Origin: Acetobacter lambici
GTDB taxonomy: Bacteria > Pseudomonadota > Alphaproteobacteria > Acetobacterales > Acetobacteraceae
Assembly (NCBI RefSeq): GCF_011516885.1
Contig: NZ_WOTD01000001.1
Coordinates: 62,001-126,000 of the forward strand
Reading direction: 5' to 3'
DNA length: 64,000 nt
Under the pieces are notes generated by a model. It was not told the DNA's origin. It searched no databases and worked only from the letters and a program-made list of their open reading frames with translations. The translations under genes were made by a program, and so were the position numbers. This document shows, one piece after another, positions 55,783-64,000 of this stretch (the stretch's first letter is position 1; the number at the start of each line of letters is the position of its first letter).

Positions 55783-55820
55783 CCACCTTATCAGTTTTTT
55801 AAAAAAAACTGATAAGGTGG
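55783..55820. terminator. Long palindromic hairpin after mlaD
   Basis: Arms of 18 nt (55783-55800 and 55803-55820) form a near-uninterrupted inverted repeat with a 2-nt loop. The outer 12 bp are mixed (CCACCTTATCAG); the inner part is T6/A8. It starts 12 bp after the mlaD stop and probably terminates mlaD and protects the tRNA promoter from read-through. Confidence 0.75.
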
Positions 55821-55821
55821 A

Positions 55822-55850
55822 TTGACGCTCACCTTTGGAACAGATACATA
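55822..55850 (+). promoter_or_regulatory. Promoter of the tRNA gene
   Basis: TTGACG (55822-55827) and TACATA (55845-55850) with a 17-nt spacer, placing the transcript start about 10 nt before the mature tRNA. It abuts the hairpin. Confidence 0.6.
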
Positions 55851-55866
55851 ATCGCCACCAACCAAT

Positions 55867-55941
55867 GGCGGCGTAGCTCAGTGGTAGAGCAGGGGAATCA
55901 TAATCCCTTGGTCGGAGGTTCAAATCCTTCCGCCGCTACCA
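55867..55941 (+). tRNA. tRNA with CAU anticodon, probably tRNA-Met
   Basis: A 75-nt cloverleaf with the CCA end encoded. Acceptor GGCGGCG pairs with CGCCGCT (one G-U), D-arm GCTC/GAGC, anticodon arm GGGGA-ATCATAA-TCCCT, T-arm GGAGG/CCTTC with TTCAAAT loop. The CAT anticodon fits elongator Met; tRNA-Ile2 with modified C34 has the same gene anticodon and cannot be excluded. The loop ATCATAA is the one I associate with alphaproteobacterial tRNA-Met. Confidence 0.92.
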
Positions 55942-56100
55942 TCACCCTAATACTCTTGTAAAATATCAAGAGATATGCGGTGATATTTCCCCTTAAATAC
56001 CATAGACTTTTAAATGCCCTTTCTCCCCGAGAAAGAGTTGCGTCTAAAGGCATCTGATCCTCACCCAAGTCTGAGCGCCATACCGCCTCGCCTATATTTT

Positions 56101-56191
56101 AGCCGGAGCATCGGCTTTGTAACTCAGGTATGAGACGCGCAAGGCAATTGTTCTGCCTTGCGCGGTGTCGTAGCGAGCATCGCTCTTTAAC
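56101..56191. repeat. Hairpins and imperfect repeats between tRNA and acyltransferase gene
   Basis: A perfect 11-bp stem CGCGCAAGGCA/TGCCTTGCGCG (56136-56146, 56154-56164) lies between two similar segments that each contain GAGCATCG followed about 8 nt later by AACTCA (56106-56125 and 56175-56194). Neither strand shows a T-run. Possibly a terminator relic for the acyltransferase gene or a repetitive extragenic element. Confidence 0.4.
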
Positions 56192-57340
56192 TCATGTGAT
56201 TTTATTATTCACTGAGTTGATACGCATGAAATTTGGGACCAACTTTGCTTCCATAAGAAAATTTGCAATTCTGTTCGAGATACGAATTCCCTGCCGATCC
56301 ACATAAATCTCAAATGGAATGGCAACAACAATTGTTATGGCGAACGTTAATATGGAGTAAAAAATAAAATCTCTAAAAAAGACAACATTCCCCATTTTGG
56401 CCAGAATACATTCCAGAATCATAAAATGCAGAACATATAATGAAAAAGATATCTTTCCGATAAACAGAATAACCTTTCTCTCAAGTATACCTTGAATTAA
56501 CCCCGACCTTAGAACGGATATAAAAAACAAGAAACACCCTATCCTAAGAAAAACTGCATAGTTTAAGTCCCAATTTTTTGAAAACGTTATGTATTTATAC
56601 ATTCCATCAACAAAATCTCCGTCCATATCATAATGAATAGGATATGAGATTAAAATAAGCCCAAGGGCAAAAAGGCTATAATTGAGTATCCCATTTGTCG
56701 CCTTCCTTATCCCCCCTGATACATAAATATCAGACATCATTAGCCCGAAAACAAAAAAGCAATACTGCTCCTTAATAAAAAATAGCATCACAATGAAATA
56801 AAAGAACAACCTGTTTTTCTGGTCTCCAAATAATGCAAGGAGAGCAAATACCAGAAAAGACCCCATAACCTCGAACGAAATTGTCCATAAAATGGGATTG
56901 ATCGTTTTAATATCGAAAAAATATGTTTTGAAAAATGCCTGTATAATTAAACGCTTTAGGCCAATAGGTTTTGGGAAAAATATAACAGAAAGAACATACA
57001 TAAATACATATGAAATTGTGACCGGTATTAAAAATCTAAAATATCTTTTTAACGCAGAATTTGTTATTATTTTCCTGTCTCTTGTTTTGTTATATTTATA
57101 CGAAATAACAAAACCACTCATAATAAAAAATAACGTTACAGGTGGAAGGCCGCTGTAAAAAAGGTTTAATGGAGTATTCGCAATAAAATGTTCGCACATC
57201 CCAAAAAACGAACGGTCCGCCGTAAATCTAAGATCCGGCCAGTAAGCTTGGACGCAATGACTAAATATAACAATTAGGCATAAAATGCCTCGCAATCCAT
57301 CTAAAAAACGTAAATTCCCTTTTGGCTCAGATAGTTGCAC
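56192..57340 (-). CDS. Acyltransferase-3 (OafA/YrhL) family membrane protein, A+T-rich
   Basis: A 382-aa integral membrane O-acyltransferase with about ten hydrophobic segments. The family signature is LRFLDGLRGILCLIVIFSH (R/K...H), then PPVTLFFIMSGFVISYKY, and NPILWTISFEVMGSFLVF. Members acetylate or acylate surface polysaccharides. I prefer GTG 57340, which has GAGGGA 6 nt upstream, over TTG 57364. The gene is strikingly A+T-rich, full of AAA/ATA/TTT codons, unlike every neighbour, which points to recent transfer beside the tRNA. Confidence 0.88.
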   Translation of the reverse strand: MQLSEPKGNLRFLDGLRGILCLIVIFSHCVQAYWPDLRFTADRSFFGMCEHFIANTPLNLFYSGLPPVTLFFIMSGFVISYKYNKTRDRKIITNSALKRYFRFLIPVTISYVFMYVLSVIFFPKPIGLKRLIIQAFFKTYFFDIKTINPILWTISFEVMGSFLVFALLALFGDQKNRLFFYFIVMLFFIKEQYCFFVFGLMMSDIYVSGGIRKATNGILNYSLFALGLILISYPIHYDMDGDFVDGMYKYITFSKNWDLNYAVFLRIGCFLFFISVLRSGLIQGILERKVILFIGKISFSLYVLHFMILECILAKMGNVVFFRDFIFYSILTFAITIVVAIPFEIYVDRQGIRISNRIANFLMEAKLVPNFMRINSVNNKIT

Positions 57341-57517
57341 AGTCTTCCCTCGCAATCCACGCAAAAAGAAATGAACATAGTCATCTATTTGGAAGAGAGC
57401 GAGAAATTTGTTTTACAGCCGGACAAGACTCTGTCTGGTTTGTCTTCATGTAGATTATGCGTGAAATCAAATTTTGACTTCATACGACATCATCAAAATA
57501 CCGCAGCCGCCAAACAC

Positions 57518-57551
57518 GGACGACTAACGGTTTTCAAAACCGTGATCGTCC
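57518..57551. repeat. Hairpin with tRNA anticodon-arm-like core
   Basis: Outer arms GGACGA (57518-57523) and TCGTCC (57546-57551); inner arms ACGGTTTT (57527-57534) and AAAACCGT (57536-57543). On the minus strand the 17-nt core resembles the anticodon arm of tRNA-Ser(UGA), but no tRNA forms around it. Confidence 0.4.
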
Positions 57552-57569
57552 ATACCAAACCAGAACCGC

Positions 57570-57613
57570 CCTGCACCCCCTATTCCATATTCATGGCATA
57601 GCTCGGGTGCAGG
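57570..57613. repeat. Inverted repeat downstream of the DUF4167 gene
   Basis: Perfect 9-bp arms CCTGCACCC (57570-57578) and GGGTGCAGG (57605-57613), with an inner CCAT/ATGG. It lies just beyond the DUF4167 stop but lacks a T-run. Confidence 0.4.
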
Positions 57614-57625
57614 AGTATGGCTCAA

Positions 57626-58069
57626 TTAGCCTTCGGATAATTCAGGCTGAGGTGCGGCGGACAGGTCTTTGGATTCAGACGTCCCCTCATTATCCATTTC
57701 GGTTTGATCATCTTCCTCATCTTCGGAAGAATTCGACTGAGCCCGCGGCTGTCTGGCTGCCTGACGTTCCGCGCGCTCCTGCTGGCTTTGCTGGGCGGCC
57801 TGCGCCATCGCGTTCAGGATACGAAAATAATGTTCGGCATGCTGGAAATACGCTTCGGCCGCTACGCGGTCACCACTACCTGTCGCATCGCGACCGAGCT
57901 GAAGATATTTTTCAAAAAGCTGCTGTGCTGTGCCTCTGACCCGCACATCGGGGCCATGACTGTCAAAAACATGATTCCGGTTCATGGGAATCTGGCCATT
58001 CAACTGCCTGGACGCTCCATTGCTCCCGCTGGAACGATGGTGTCTGGTACGCATCCGTTTTACATTCAT
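57626..58069 (-). CDS. DUF4167 domain protein
   Basis: A 147-aa protein with the conserved alphaproteobacterial DUF4167 core: NRNHVFDSHGPDVRVRGTAQQLFEKYLQLGRDATGSGD in two halves and AAEAYFQHAEHYFRI, after a basic N-terminus (MNVKRMRTRHHRSS). The rest is Gln/Glu/Ser-rich and disordered. It is found next to prmC in alphaproteobacteria, as here, where it is the last gene of the rodZ-to-DUF4167 series. Function unknown; RNA or ribosome association is a guess from the basic start. Confidence 0.88.
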   Translation of the reverse strand: MNVKRMRTRHHRSSGSNGASRQLNGQIPMNRNHVFDSHGPDVRVRGTAQQLFEKYLQLGRDATGSGDRVAAEAYFQHAEHYFRILNAMAQAAQQSQQERAERQAARQPRAQSNSSEDEEDDQTEMDNEGTSESKDLSAAPQPELSEG

Positions 58070-58316
58070 GGGTTTATCACAGCGCTTTCCTGTTCATGGC
58101 ACTTTGCATGAAGAAACAGTCCGATACAAATGGCATGTTCCTGAATGAAGGCCGAATTGTTTTTCGGAATGGGCTTTTGGCGACAACCTGTTTTTATTGC
58201 CGGGAAAAAAACCCTCACCGCTCATCCACCGTGGCAGATTTTATTCATCTGCATTCTGCCGCAGGACTGAGCCAGACGACAATAACAACGCCCAACCACA
58301 AAGCCAACCGGTTTTT

Positions 58317-59219
58317 TCATATTCCGGTCCATGCCTCACCGTGGCGCAGCACAACGCAGCGGACAATCCCAGCCAGATCGGGCAACACGCACACCACATC
58401 CAGCCCGCTTTGTGCGGCTATATCGCGCAGGTCCTGTTCCTGTCCAATCCCGATTTCAAAAATACCAACCCCATTGTCACTCAGAAGTCGGGGGAGTTGG
58501 GCACACAGGTCACGGTACGCATCCAGACCATCCTGTCCACCGTCCAGCGCACGCACAGGTTCATGCGCCCTCACCTCTTCCATCAGCCCCGCAAGGTCCG
58601 TTGTGGGAATATAGGGAGGGTTACTGAAGACAACATCAAACCGAGCTTGAGGGTTCAGGGCCTCCCCCCACTGACCGACCATAACCAGCGCCCGCCCCGC
58701 CATGTTGCAGCGCCGGGCATTGGCATGGGCCAGATGAGCCGCTGCCGGATTGATATCCACCCCCACTCCCCACGCATTCCTGTATTCAGCCAAGGCTGCA
58801 AGCAGAATACACCCCGATCCTGTCCCCAGATCCAGAAATGACAAAGCGGCATTGTGGTCAGGGCATTGCCCCAGAAGTGCGGTAATCAGGGTTTCCGTAT
58901 CTCCCCTCGGCACAAGGGATGCGGGAGAGACCGCCAGATCAAGACTCCAGAACCCTTTGCTACCCGTAATATAAGCAAATGGCTCGTGCCGTACCCGACG
59001 GGCCACCCATGCCAAAAAAGGTTCAGCGGAAACTTCTTCGCGGGTGGAAAGTCCAAGCAGAGCCTCGGGCGTCAACCCCAACGCATGTTGCAGTAACAGA
59101 CGTGCCTCCCTGCGGGGGTTTTCCACCCCGGCACCGCGCAAAAGAGCCGCACCACTGGCAAGCAGGTCCTGTATGGGCTGGTGGTGTGGTGTTTTTTCTG
59201 CTTTGCTTTGCCGTGTCAT
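58317..59219 (-). CDS. prmC: Peptide chain release factor N5-glutamine methyltransferase
   Basis: Methylates the GGQ glutamine of RF1 and RF2. The 300-aa protein has the N-terminal helical domain (ARLLLQHALGL, RREPFAYITGSKGFW-like RHEPFAYITGSKGFW), motif I LDLGTGSGCILLA and the catalytic NPPY in FSNPPYIPTTDL. The usual PRPDTE reads PRGDTET. It is separated from its partner prfA by one gene on the opposite strand. Confidence 0.93.
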   Translation of the reverse strand: MTRQSKAEKTPHHQPIQDLLASGAALLRGAGVENPRREARLLLQHALGLTPEALLGLSTREEVSAEPFLAWVARRVRHEPFAYITGSKGFWSLDLAVSPASLVPRGDTETLITALLGQCPDHNAALSFLDLGTGSGCILLAALAEYRNAWGVGVDINPAAAHLAHANARRCNMAGRALVMVGQWGEALNPQARFDVVFSNPPYIPTTDLAGLMEEVRAHEPVRALDGGQDGLDAYRDLCAQLPRLLSDNGVGIFEIGIGQEQDLRDIAAQSGLDVVCVLPDLAGIVRCVVLRHGEAWTGI

Positions 59220-59247
59220 TTCAACAAATCACCCGATCCACACATCA

Positions 59248-59718
59248 ATGCCCGCTTCGCGCTTTTCATTCAGTCTTTGGTCTTTTGTTCTGCTAACCGC
59301 CATAGGGTTGCTGGTCGCCCCCCTGCGCTCTGCCATGGCAGGCGAGTTTACGGTCACGGACGAAAAAGCTGACATGGAAATTTCCGAAGTCTCACGCATC
59401 TATCTAGACGGCAAACTGGCATCCGTATTCCGACTCGATGATGCCACGCGGTACAGGACGGTTCGTATTCCTACCCCACAGGGCCGTCTTGACCACACCT
59501 ACACATTGTGCGGCGAAATTACCATTCGCACCGTAGATGGCCGGACGGAAACACACGAGGTCAGTAGTAGCGGCATTCTGCACAACCCCGATGGCCACCA
59601 TTTTGATGCCTTGGGCTCGGATGGCTTTACAGACTTTTTTCTGGTCGACCCGCAGGCACCAGACGCTGCCGAGCGCATTCCCGGCCGGGGCGAAGTCTGC
59701 TCGACCCCGATCAGCTAG
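59248..59718 (+). CDS. Exported hypothetical protein between prmC and prfA
   Basis: From ATG 59248 the 156-aa product has a signal peptide (SFVLLTAIGLLVAPLRSAMA, cleavage before GEFTV). The mature domain is beta-rich, with two Cys (TLCGE, GEVCST) that could form a disulfide, and no family I recognise. An in-frame extension to 59044 lies inside prmC antisense and lacks family support. It is plus-strand, inserted between two minus-strand genes that usually adjoin. Function unknown. Confidence 0.75.
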   Translation: MPASRFSFSLWSFVLLTAIGLLVAPLRSAMAGEFTVTDEKADMEISEVSRIYLDGKLASVFRLDDATRYRTVRIPTPQGRLDHTYTLCGEITIRTVDGRTETHEVSSSGILHNPDGHHFDALGSDGFTDFFLVDPQAPDAAERIPGRGEVCSTPIS

Positions 59719-59723
59719 GCAGG

Positions 59724-60782
59724 CTAGAACCCCGCATCCGCCATAAGGGCTGCCTGTTCCTCCTGCGTAAGCGCATCCACAAACTCATCCAGTTCACCCA
59801 GCATCACGCGGTCAATCTTGTACAAGGTCAGGTTGATCCGGTGGTCCGTTACCCGTCCTTGCGGAAAATTGTAGGTGCGTATCCGCTCTGAGCGATCGCC
59901 CGTTCCAACCTGGGAGCGCCTGTCCGCCGCACGGTGAGCATGAGCCTGCTCGCGCTCACGCTCGTACAGGCGTGCGCGCAGGATCTTCATCGCCTTGGCA
60001 CGGTTCTTGTGCTGGCTTTTCTCTTCCTGCATGGACACAACAATACCTGTTGGCAAATGGGTAATCCGCACGGCACTTTCGGTTTTGTTCACATGCTGCC
60101 CGCCAGCACCCGATGCACGGAAAACATCTATCCGCAGTTCGGTCTCGTTAATTGTTACGTCAACCTCTTCCGCCTCCGGCAGAACGGCAACCGTAACCGT
60201 GGAGGTGTGAATGCGCCCCTGCGCCTCTGTTGCAGGCACGCGCTGTACCCTGTGCACGCCAGATTCGTATTTTAGCCGGGCGAAAACACTTTTGCCGTTA
60301 ATTTCAGCAATGCCGCCGCGCAGACCACCGAGTTCGCTTTCGTCATAGTCCATAACCGTAAAGCGCCAGCCTTTAAAATCTGCATAGCGGCGGTATAGGT
60401 CAAACAACTCGGCTGCAAACAGAGCAGCTTCATCCCCACCAGCAGCAGGACGCACTTCCAGAATAGCGCTCCGTTCATCCGCTGCATCCTTGGGGAGCAG
60501 CGCCAGACGGACCTCTCGTTGCAATCTGGGTAGCTGCTCGCGCAACTCAGCCAGTTCTTCCCCCGCAAGCTCCTGCATTTCCGGGTCGGCCAGCAATGCC
60601 TCCGCCTGAGCAATGCTCAGTTCGGTTGCGCGCAGGTCGTTAATGCGGCTTACAACCGGCTCAATTTCCGCATATTCGCGGGATGCCTGTGTAAAGGCAT
60701 CCCCACTCAGACCGCTTGCCAGATGCGCTTCCAATTCAAGCGCGCGACTGGCAATCCGGTCCAGCCGTTCATCAAGATTCAT
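59724..60782 (-). CDS. prfA: Peptide chain release factor 1
   Basis: Recognises UAA/UAG stop codons. The 352-aa protein has the PAT codon-recognition motif in [14 protein letters not shown] and the GGQ peptidyl-release motif in [16 protein letters not shown]. Its ATG overlaps the hisS stop (TAATG), so it is translationally coupled to hisS. Confidence 0.97.
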   Translation of the reverse strand: MNLDERLDRIASRALELEAHLASGLSGDAFTQASREYAEIEPVVSRINDLRATELSIAQAEALLADPEMQELAGEELAELREQLPRLQREVRLALLPKDAADERSAILEVRPAAGGDEAALFAAELFDLYRRYADFKGWRFTVMDYDESELGGLRGGIAEINGKSVFARLKYESGVHRVQRVPATEAQGRIHTSTVTVAVLPEAEEVDVTINETELRIDVFRASGAGGQHVNKTESAVRITHLPTGIVVSMQEEKSQHKNRAKAMKILRARLYEREREQAHAHRAADRRSQVGTGDRSERIRTYNFPQGRVTDHRINLTLYKIDRVMLGELDEFVDALTQEEQAALMADAGF

Positions 60783-62029
60783 TACGCAAAAATGCTCCGC
60801 GCATCAGACAGAAGGGCTTGTGTTGCCACTTCACTCTCCTGCCCGGTTTCCATGCTTTTTACACGGAACACGCCACGGGCCAGTTCGTCTTCACCCAAAA
60901 ACAGAACATGGCTTGCATTCTGCTTTCCAGCCCGCTCCATGCGTTTGCGTAGCGAGCCTTTATAACCAATTTCGGTCCGCACACCCTGCTGGCGCAAAGC
61001 CTGCAAAATCTGGCAGACGGCTTTTTCATCCGGCGAACCTACGGGAATAAGCACTACGGAACGCGGAGCCTGCGGTGCTTCTTCAAGCAACATGGCAAGA
61101 CGTTCGACCCCAGCAGCCCAGCCAATTGCGGGTACTTCCGGCCCGCCCATCTGCTTGACCAGACCATCATACCGCCCACCGGCCAGAACCGTCCCCTGTG
61201 AGCCAAGGCGGTTGGTCACGAACTCGAAGGTAGTGTGGTTATAATAGTCCAGCCCACGCACAATGGCGGGATTGACCGTGTAGGCAATACCAAACAGGTC
61301 AAGCTTTTGGCGTAGCTCATCCCAGAAGGTACGGGCCTCGGGGGTGAGGAATTCTTCCATCATGGGCGCATTGGCAACAAGCTCACGATCGCCCGCGTCC
61401 TTGCTGTCGAGAATACGCAGCGGATTTTTTTCAAGCCTTACGCGGCTATCCTCCGACAGTTTATCCCCATGAGCGGAAAAATACGCAACGAGCGCCTGCC
61501 GCCATGCATCCCGGCTCGCGGCGTCCCCCAGCGTATTCAGCTCCAGCGTTACGTACTGGGCCACACCCAGTGCTTCAAGCACCGCATAGCCAAGAGCTAT
61601 GACTTCCGCATCGGCCAGTGGTTCGGCAGCACCCAGCAGTTCCGCCCCGATCTGGTGGAACTGGCGGTAACGCCCCTTTTGCGGTCGCTCATGCCGGAAC
61701 ATGGGGCCGGTATAAAACACCTTCTGGGGCAACGACTGGGTGAGCGCATTGGTCACCAACGCACGGCAGACAGCCGCAGTTCCTTCTGGCCGCAGGGTCA
61801 GGCTTTCCCCATCGCGGTCATTGAAGGAATACATCTCCTTGGAGACCACGTCCGACGTATCGCCCAAAGAGCGGGAGAATACGCGGGTTTCTTCAAAAAT
61901 GGGGGTGGACCATTCATCAAACCCGTAGAGCCCGGCAATGTGGCGCGCGGTATGGACCACGCGCGCATGGCGGCGCTGCTCTTCTCCAATAAGATCGTGC
62001 GTTCCTCTTACGGGCTGAATGCTGCTCAC
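60782..62029 (-). CDS. hisS: Histidyl-tRNA synthetase
   Basis: The 415-aa class II enzyme starts with [12 protein letters not shown] (GTG start at 62029), and has motif 2 in [21 protein letters not shown], the HisA motif in [13 protein letters not shown] and a C-terminal anticodon-binding domain. First gene after the ispG terminator; overlaps prfA by 1 nt. Confidence 0.96.
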   Translation of the reverse strand: MSSIQPVRGTHDLIGEEQRRHARVVHTARHIAGLYGFDEWSTPIFEETRVFSRSLGDTSDVVSKEMYSFNDRDGESLTLRPEGTAAVCRALVTNALTQSLPQKVFYTGPMFRHERPQKGRYRQFHQIGAELLGAAEPLADAEVIALGYAVLEALGVAQYVTLELNTLGDAASRDAWRQALVAYFSAHGDKLSEDSRVRLEKNPLRILDSKDAGDRELVANAPMMEEFLTPEARTFWDELRQKLDLFGIAYTVNPAIVRGLDYYNHTTFEFVTNRLGSQGTVLAGGRYDGLVKQMGGPEVPAIGWAAGVERLAMLLEEAPQAPRSVVLIPVGSPDEKAVCQILQALRQQGVRTEIGYKGSLRKRMERAGKQNASHVLFLGEDELARGVFRVKSMETGQESEVATQALLSDARSIFA

Positions 62030-62095
62030 GGCCTGTTTTTCCTGATTGACGCAGAACCCTTGCGGGTTTGTGTCCTGTATCTATGTGTATTGGGC

Positions 62096-62144
62096 AAATA
62101 AAGCCCGCCACGCGGCCCGCATATACCGGGCGCGCACGGCGGGT
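62096..62144 (-). terminator. Terminator between ispG and hisS
   Basis: Arms GCCCGCC (62103-62109) and GGCGGGT (62138-62144), with an inner CCCG/CGGG stem; on the minus strand the stem is followed by TTTATTT. hisS would then need its own promoter. Confidence 0.7.
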
Positions 62145-62155
62145 GATAGGCGAAC

Positions 62156-63316
62156 TTATTTGGCGGACGCCATATCCGGCAGTTCGGGGGTAGCCCCTTC
62201 CTGCTTTGCGCGGGCTTCTTCAGCCTCAATGGCGGCTACGCGTTCTTCAACCAACTCAACAACGTGGCTGATCATGTCGCCTGCGGCAATGGTATGGTCC
62301 TGCTTACCTGCGGAATAGACCATGTGACGGCCAGAGCCACCACCAGTCACACCCAGATCGGTCATAAGCGCTTCGCCTGGACCATTGACCACACACCCGA
62401 TGATGGAGAGCGTGAGCGGGGTTTTAATGTGCGCAAGACGGTCTTCCAGTGTCTGGACCGTTTCCACCACATTAAAGCCCTGACGTGCGCAGGACGGGCA
62501 GGAAATAATCTTGACCCCACGGTGGCGCAGGCCAAGGGATTTAAGAATATCCCACCCAACCAGCACTTCTTCTTCCGGTGCAGCGGAAAGCGAAACACGC
62601 ATGGTGTCACCCACCCCGGCCCAGAGCAGATTGCCCAGCCCGATGGAGGATTTGACCGTACCGGCACGTTTGCTGCCTGCTTCGGTAATACCAATATGCA
62701 GCGGGTAATCGCACGCATCTGCCAGCTGCTGATAGGCAGCAACCGCCATGAACACGTCAGACGCCTTTACGCTGATCTTAAATTCCCGGAAGTCATGATC
62801 TTCCAGAATTTTGGCGTGTTCGAGCGCGCTTTCCACCAGAGCTTCGGGGTTGGGCTCACCGTATTTTTCCAGAAGGTGCTTTTCCAGCGACCCGGCGTTA
62901 ACGCCAATACGAATGGAACAGCCGTAATCCTTGGCGGCCTGAACCACCTCGCGCACACGCTCCGCACTACCAATGTTGCCCGGATTGATGCGCAGGCACG
63001 CAGCGCCCGCCTTGGCAGCCTCGATCGCACGTTTGTAGTGGAAGTGAATATCGGCCACGATCGGCACGTTCACTTCCCTTACAATTTCAGCCAGTGCCGC
63101 CGTGCTTTCCTCATCCGGGCAGGAAACACGAACAATATCCACACCTGCCAGTTCGGCACGGCGAATCTGCTCAATGGTCGCCTGTGCATCGCTGGTCAAG
63201 GTATTGGTCATGGTCTGGACGGAAATCGGGGCATCTCCACCGACGGCTACCTTGCCGACGTGGATCTGCCGAGATTTCCGACGCTCGATATGCTGGTAAG
63301 GCCGGTAGCCGCTCAT
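62156..63316 (-). CDS. ispG: 4-hydroxy-3-methylbut-2-enyl diphosphate synthase
   Basis: [4Fe-4S] enzyme of the MEP isoprenoid pathway. The 386-aa protein has [40 protein letters not shown], and cluster Cys in [12 protein letters not shown] and [11 protein letters not shown]. Full length. Between rodZ and hisS, the usual order. Confidence 0.97.
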   Translation of the reverse strand: MSGYRPYQHIERRKSRQIHVGKVAVGGDAPISVQTMTNTLTSDAQATIEQIRRAELAGVDIVRVSCPDEESTAALAEIVREVNVPIVADIHFHYKRAIEAAKAGAACLRINPGNIGSAERVREVVQAAKDYGCSIRIGVNAGSLEKHLLEKYGEPNPEALVESALEHAKILEDHDFREFKISVKASDVFMAVAAYQQLADACDYPLHIGITEAGSKRAGTVKSSIGLGNLLWAGVGDTMRVSLSAAPEEEVLVGWDILKSLGLRHRGVKIISCPSCARQGFNVVETVQTLEDRLAHIKTPLTLSIIGCVVNGPGEALMTDLGVTGGGSGRHMVYSAGKQDHTIAAGDMISHVVELVEERVAAIEAEEARAKQEGATPELPDMASAK

Positions 63317-63454
63317 CTTGCATCCTTTTGTCGAGACGACAGTTGGGGGAGGTCTGGCCGCGTTTCGGCGCTGCGGCGTCTCCCGCTCTAGGTTTGGTGC
63401 TTTCCTGCCAAAATCAAGGCCGGTTGGCTACACATAAAGCATGGAAAGAGCCAT

Positions 63455-64000
63455 TCAGTGCGCGCCAGCCCCATTAAGCTGGCGGGCGTTCAGGTCATCC
63501 GCACTGGGTTCGGCGGGGGGAGCCGCCCGGTGTGCTGCCGGTTTGACCGCCTCGGCCGGAGCCGCAGCAATGCCGCCTGCCCCAGCGCCTGAAGCCACTG
63601 CTGGCAGATCGGGCTTTGGCGCATCATCCCTTGTGGCCTTGGCTGGCAAACCAGCCCCCTGCTCCACAGGTGTAACCGCCGCGGGTGCGGCTGGCATGGG
63701 GCTTACACCGCCACCCGCCTGTACCTGCCGCACCGTTTCTGGCGTAAGCGCAATATGCCGCAATACAGCGCCATTCCTCCCCAATGGTGGGGTGGTCATT
63801 GTTCCTTGGGCAAGAGTGATGCCACCCGCATTCCCCACGGTCAGACTGTATGGTCCATTATCGGAGGGAACAGTCCATGCATCGCCCGATTGCAAAATAT
63901 GATCGTAAACGACCTTACCACCTGCATTCTTGAGCTGCACCCAGCTCGGAGCTGTCGCCTTGAGCATAAGGGGAGCGTCCACACTGGCCGTAGCCGTATC
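63455..64000 (-). CDS. rodZ: C-terminal part of RodZ-like protein, 5' end outside window
   Basis: The minus-strand frame enters from the right edge and ends at 63455 (181 residues visible). The visible part matches the periplasmic RodZ C-terminal domain (DUF4115): ATAPSWVQLKNAGGKVVYDHILQSGDAW split over two strands, then GNAGGITLAQG. A long Pro/Ala-rich tail follows. RodZ couples MreB to the cell wall elongation machinery. The call rests on the fold pattern and on the rodZ-ispG neighbourhood; the helix-turn-helix and membrane segment would be outside the window. Confidence 0.8.
   Translation of the reverse strand, partial: DTATASVDAPLMLKATAPSWVQLKNAGGKVVYDHILQSGDAWTVPSDNGPYSLTVGNAGGITLAQGTMTTPPLGRNGAVLRHIALTPETVRQVQAGGGVSPMPAAPAAVTPVEQGAGLPAKATRDDAPKPDLPAVASGAGAGGIAAAPAEAVKPAAHRAAPPAEPSADDLNARQLNGAGAH

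Noticed and set aside
57510-57570. Possible tRNA-Ser or tRNA-Sec gene at the nested hairpin
   Set aside because: Only an anticodon-arm-like stem forms; acceptor, D and T arms are missing on both strands.
57335-57601. Plus-strand frame of 88 codons across the acyltransferase upstream region
   Set aside because: It runs through two hairpins, has no domain and no good ribosome site.
55942-57625. Integrative element with attachment repeats
   Set aside because: No integrase gene and no visible copy of the tRNA 3' end downstream; kept only as a transfer hypothesis.

Overview
The window looks like a chromosomal segment of an alphaproteobacterium, most likely an acetic acid bacterium close to Acetobacter. 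This is inferred from the character of the proteins (short MetG, DUF4167, DUF2849/DUF934 sulfur genes, malate:quinone oxidoreductase), the gene order rodZ-ispG-hisS-prfA-prmC-DUF4167, and a moderately G+C-rich composition. I ran no database search, so the genus is a guess. The content is overwhelmingly housekeeping. I see no transposase, integrase, phage gene, rRNA or CRISPR array. One tRNA gene is present.

Layout. 1-4060 (minus): 3' part of comM, serA, an IMPase-type phosphatase and a membrane-anchored cytochrome c. 4132-7168 (plus): kdsB-pheA-dapA-smpB, ending at a bidirectional terminator facing a two-domain cold-shock gene. 7976-8902: cold-shock leader with a probable 37-codon upstream ORF, a perfect 18-bp palindrome and a long gene-poor stretch. 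8903-12019 (plus): an unknown small protein, an orphan OpuAC-like binding protein, a SAM methyltransferase and a YdcF-like protein. 12164-16792 (plus): fabD-fabG-acpP-fabF-mltG. 16838-31547 (minus): SYLF protein, second IMPase, then lipid A/Kdo genes (LpxL-like acyltransferase, lpxK, DUF374-WaaA fusion) directly downstream of sulfate assimilation genes (cysH, cysD, cysNC, cysTWA, DUF2849, cysI, DUF934). 31989-34031 (minus): PLP-dependent dehydratase, a gene-poor stretch and a DUF333 lipoprotein. 34216-37115 (plus): bioB-queE-queC-queD. 37164-43071: mqo, OsmC-like, fabI-aroC, pdxH and a tandem UspA. 43110-50913 (minus): a compact operon mltB-rlpA-DD-carboxypeptidase-tmk-holB-metG-tatD-MBL hydrolase. 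51147-55771: DedA/ATP-grasp pair, APC permease, uppP, orphan mlaD. 55867-57625: tRNA with CAU anticodon followed by an A+T-rich O-acyltransferase islet flanked by hairpins. 57626-64000 (minus): DUF4167, prmC, (a plus-strand secreted protein), prfA, hisS, ispG and the C-terminal end of rodZ.

How it fits together. Envelope construction is the dominant theme: fatty acid synthesis (fabDGF, acpP, fabI), Kdo activation and transfer (kdsB, waaA), lipid A (lpxK, acyltransferase), undecaprenyl phosphate recycling (uppP), peptidoglycan processing (mltG, mltB, rlpA, carboxypeptidase), lipid asymmetry (mlaD) and shape (rodZ). A second theme is assimilation of sulfate and amino acid/cofactor synthesis. 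The places that deserve a closer look are the cold-shock leader, the acpP-fabF intercistronic hairpin, the DedA-ATP-grasp pair, the Cys-to-LPS read-through arrangement with its WaaA fusion, and the tRNA-linked acyltransferase islet.
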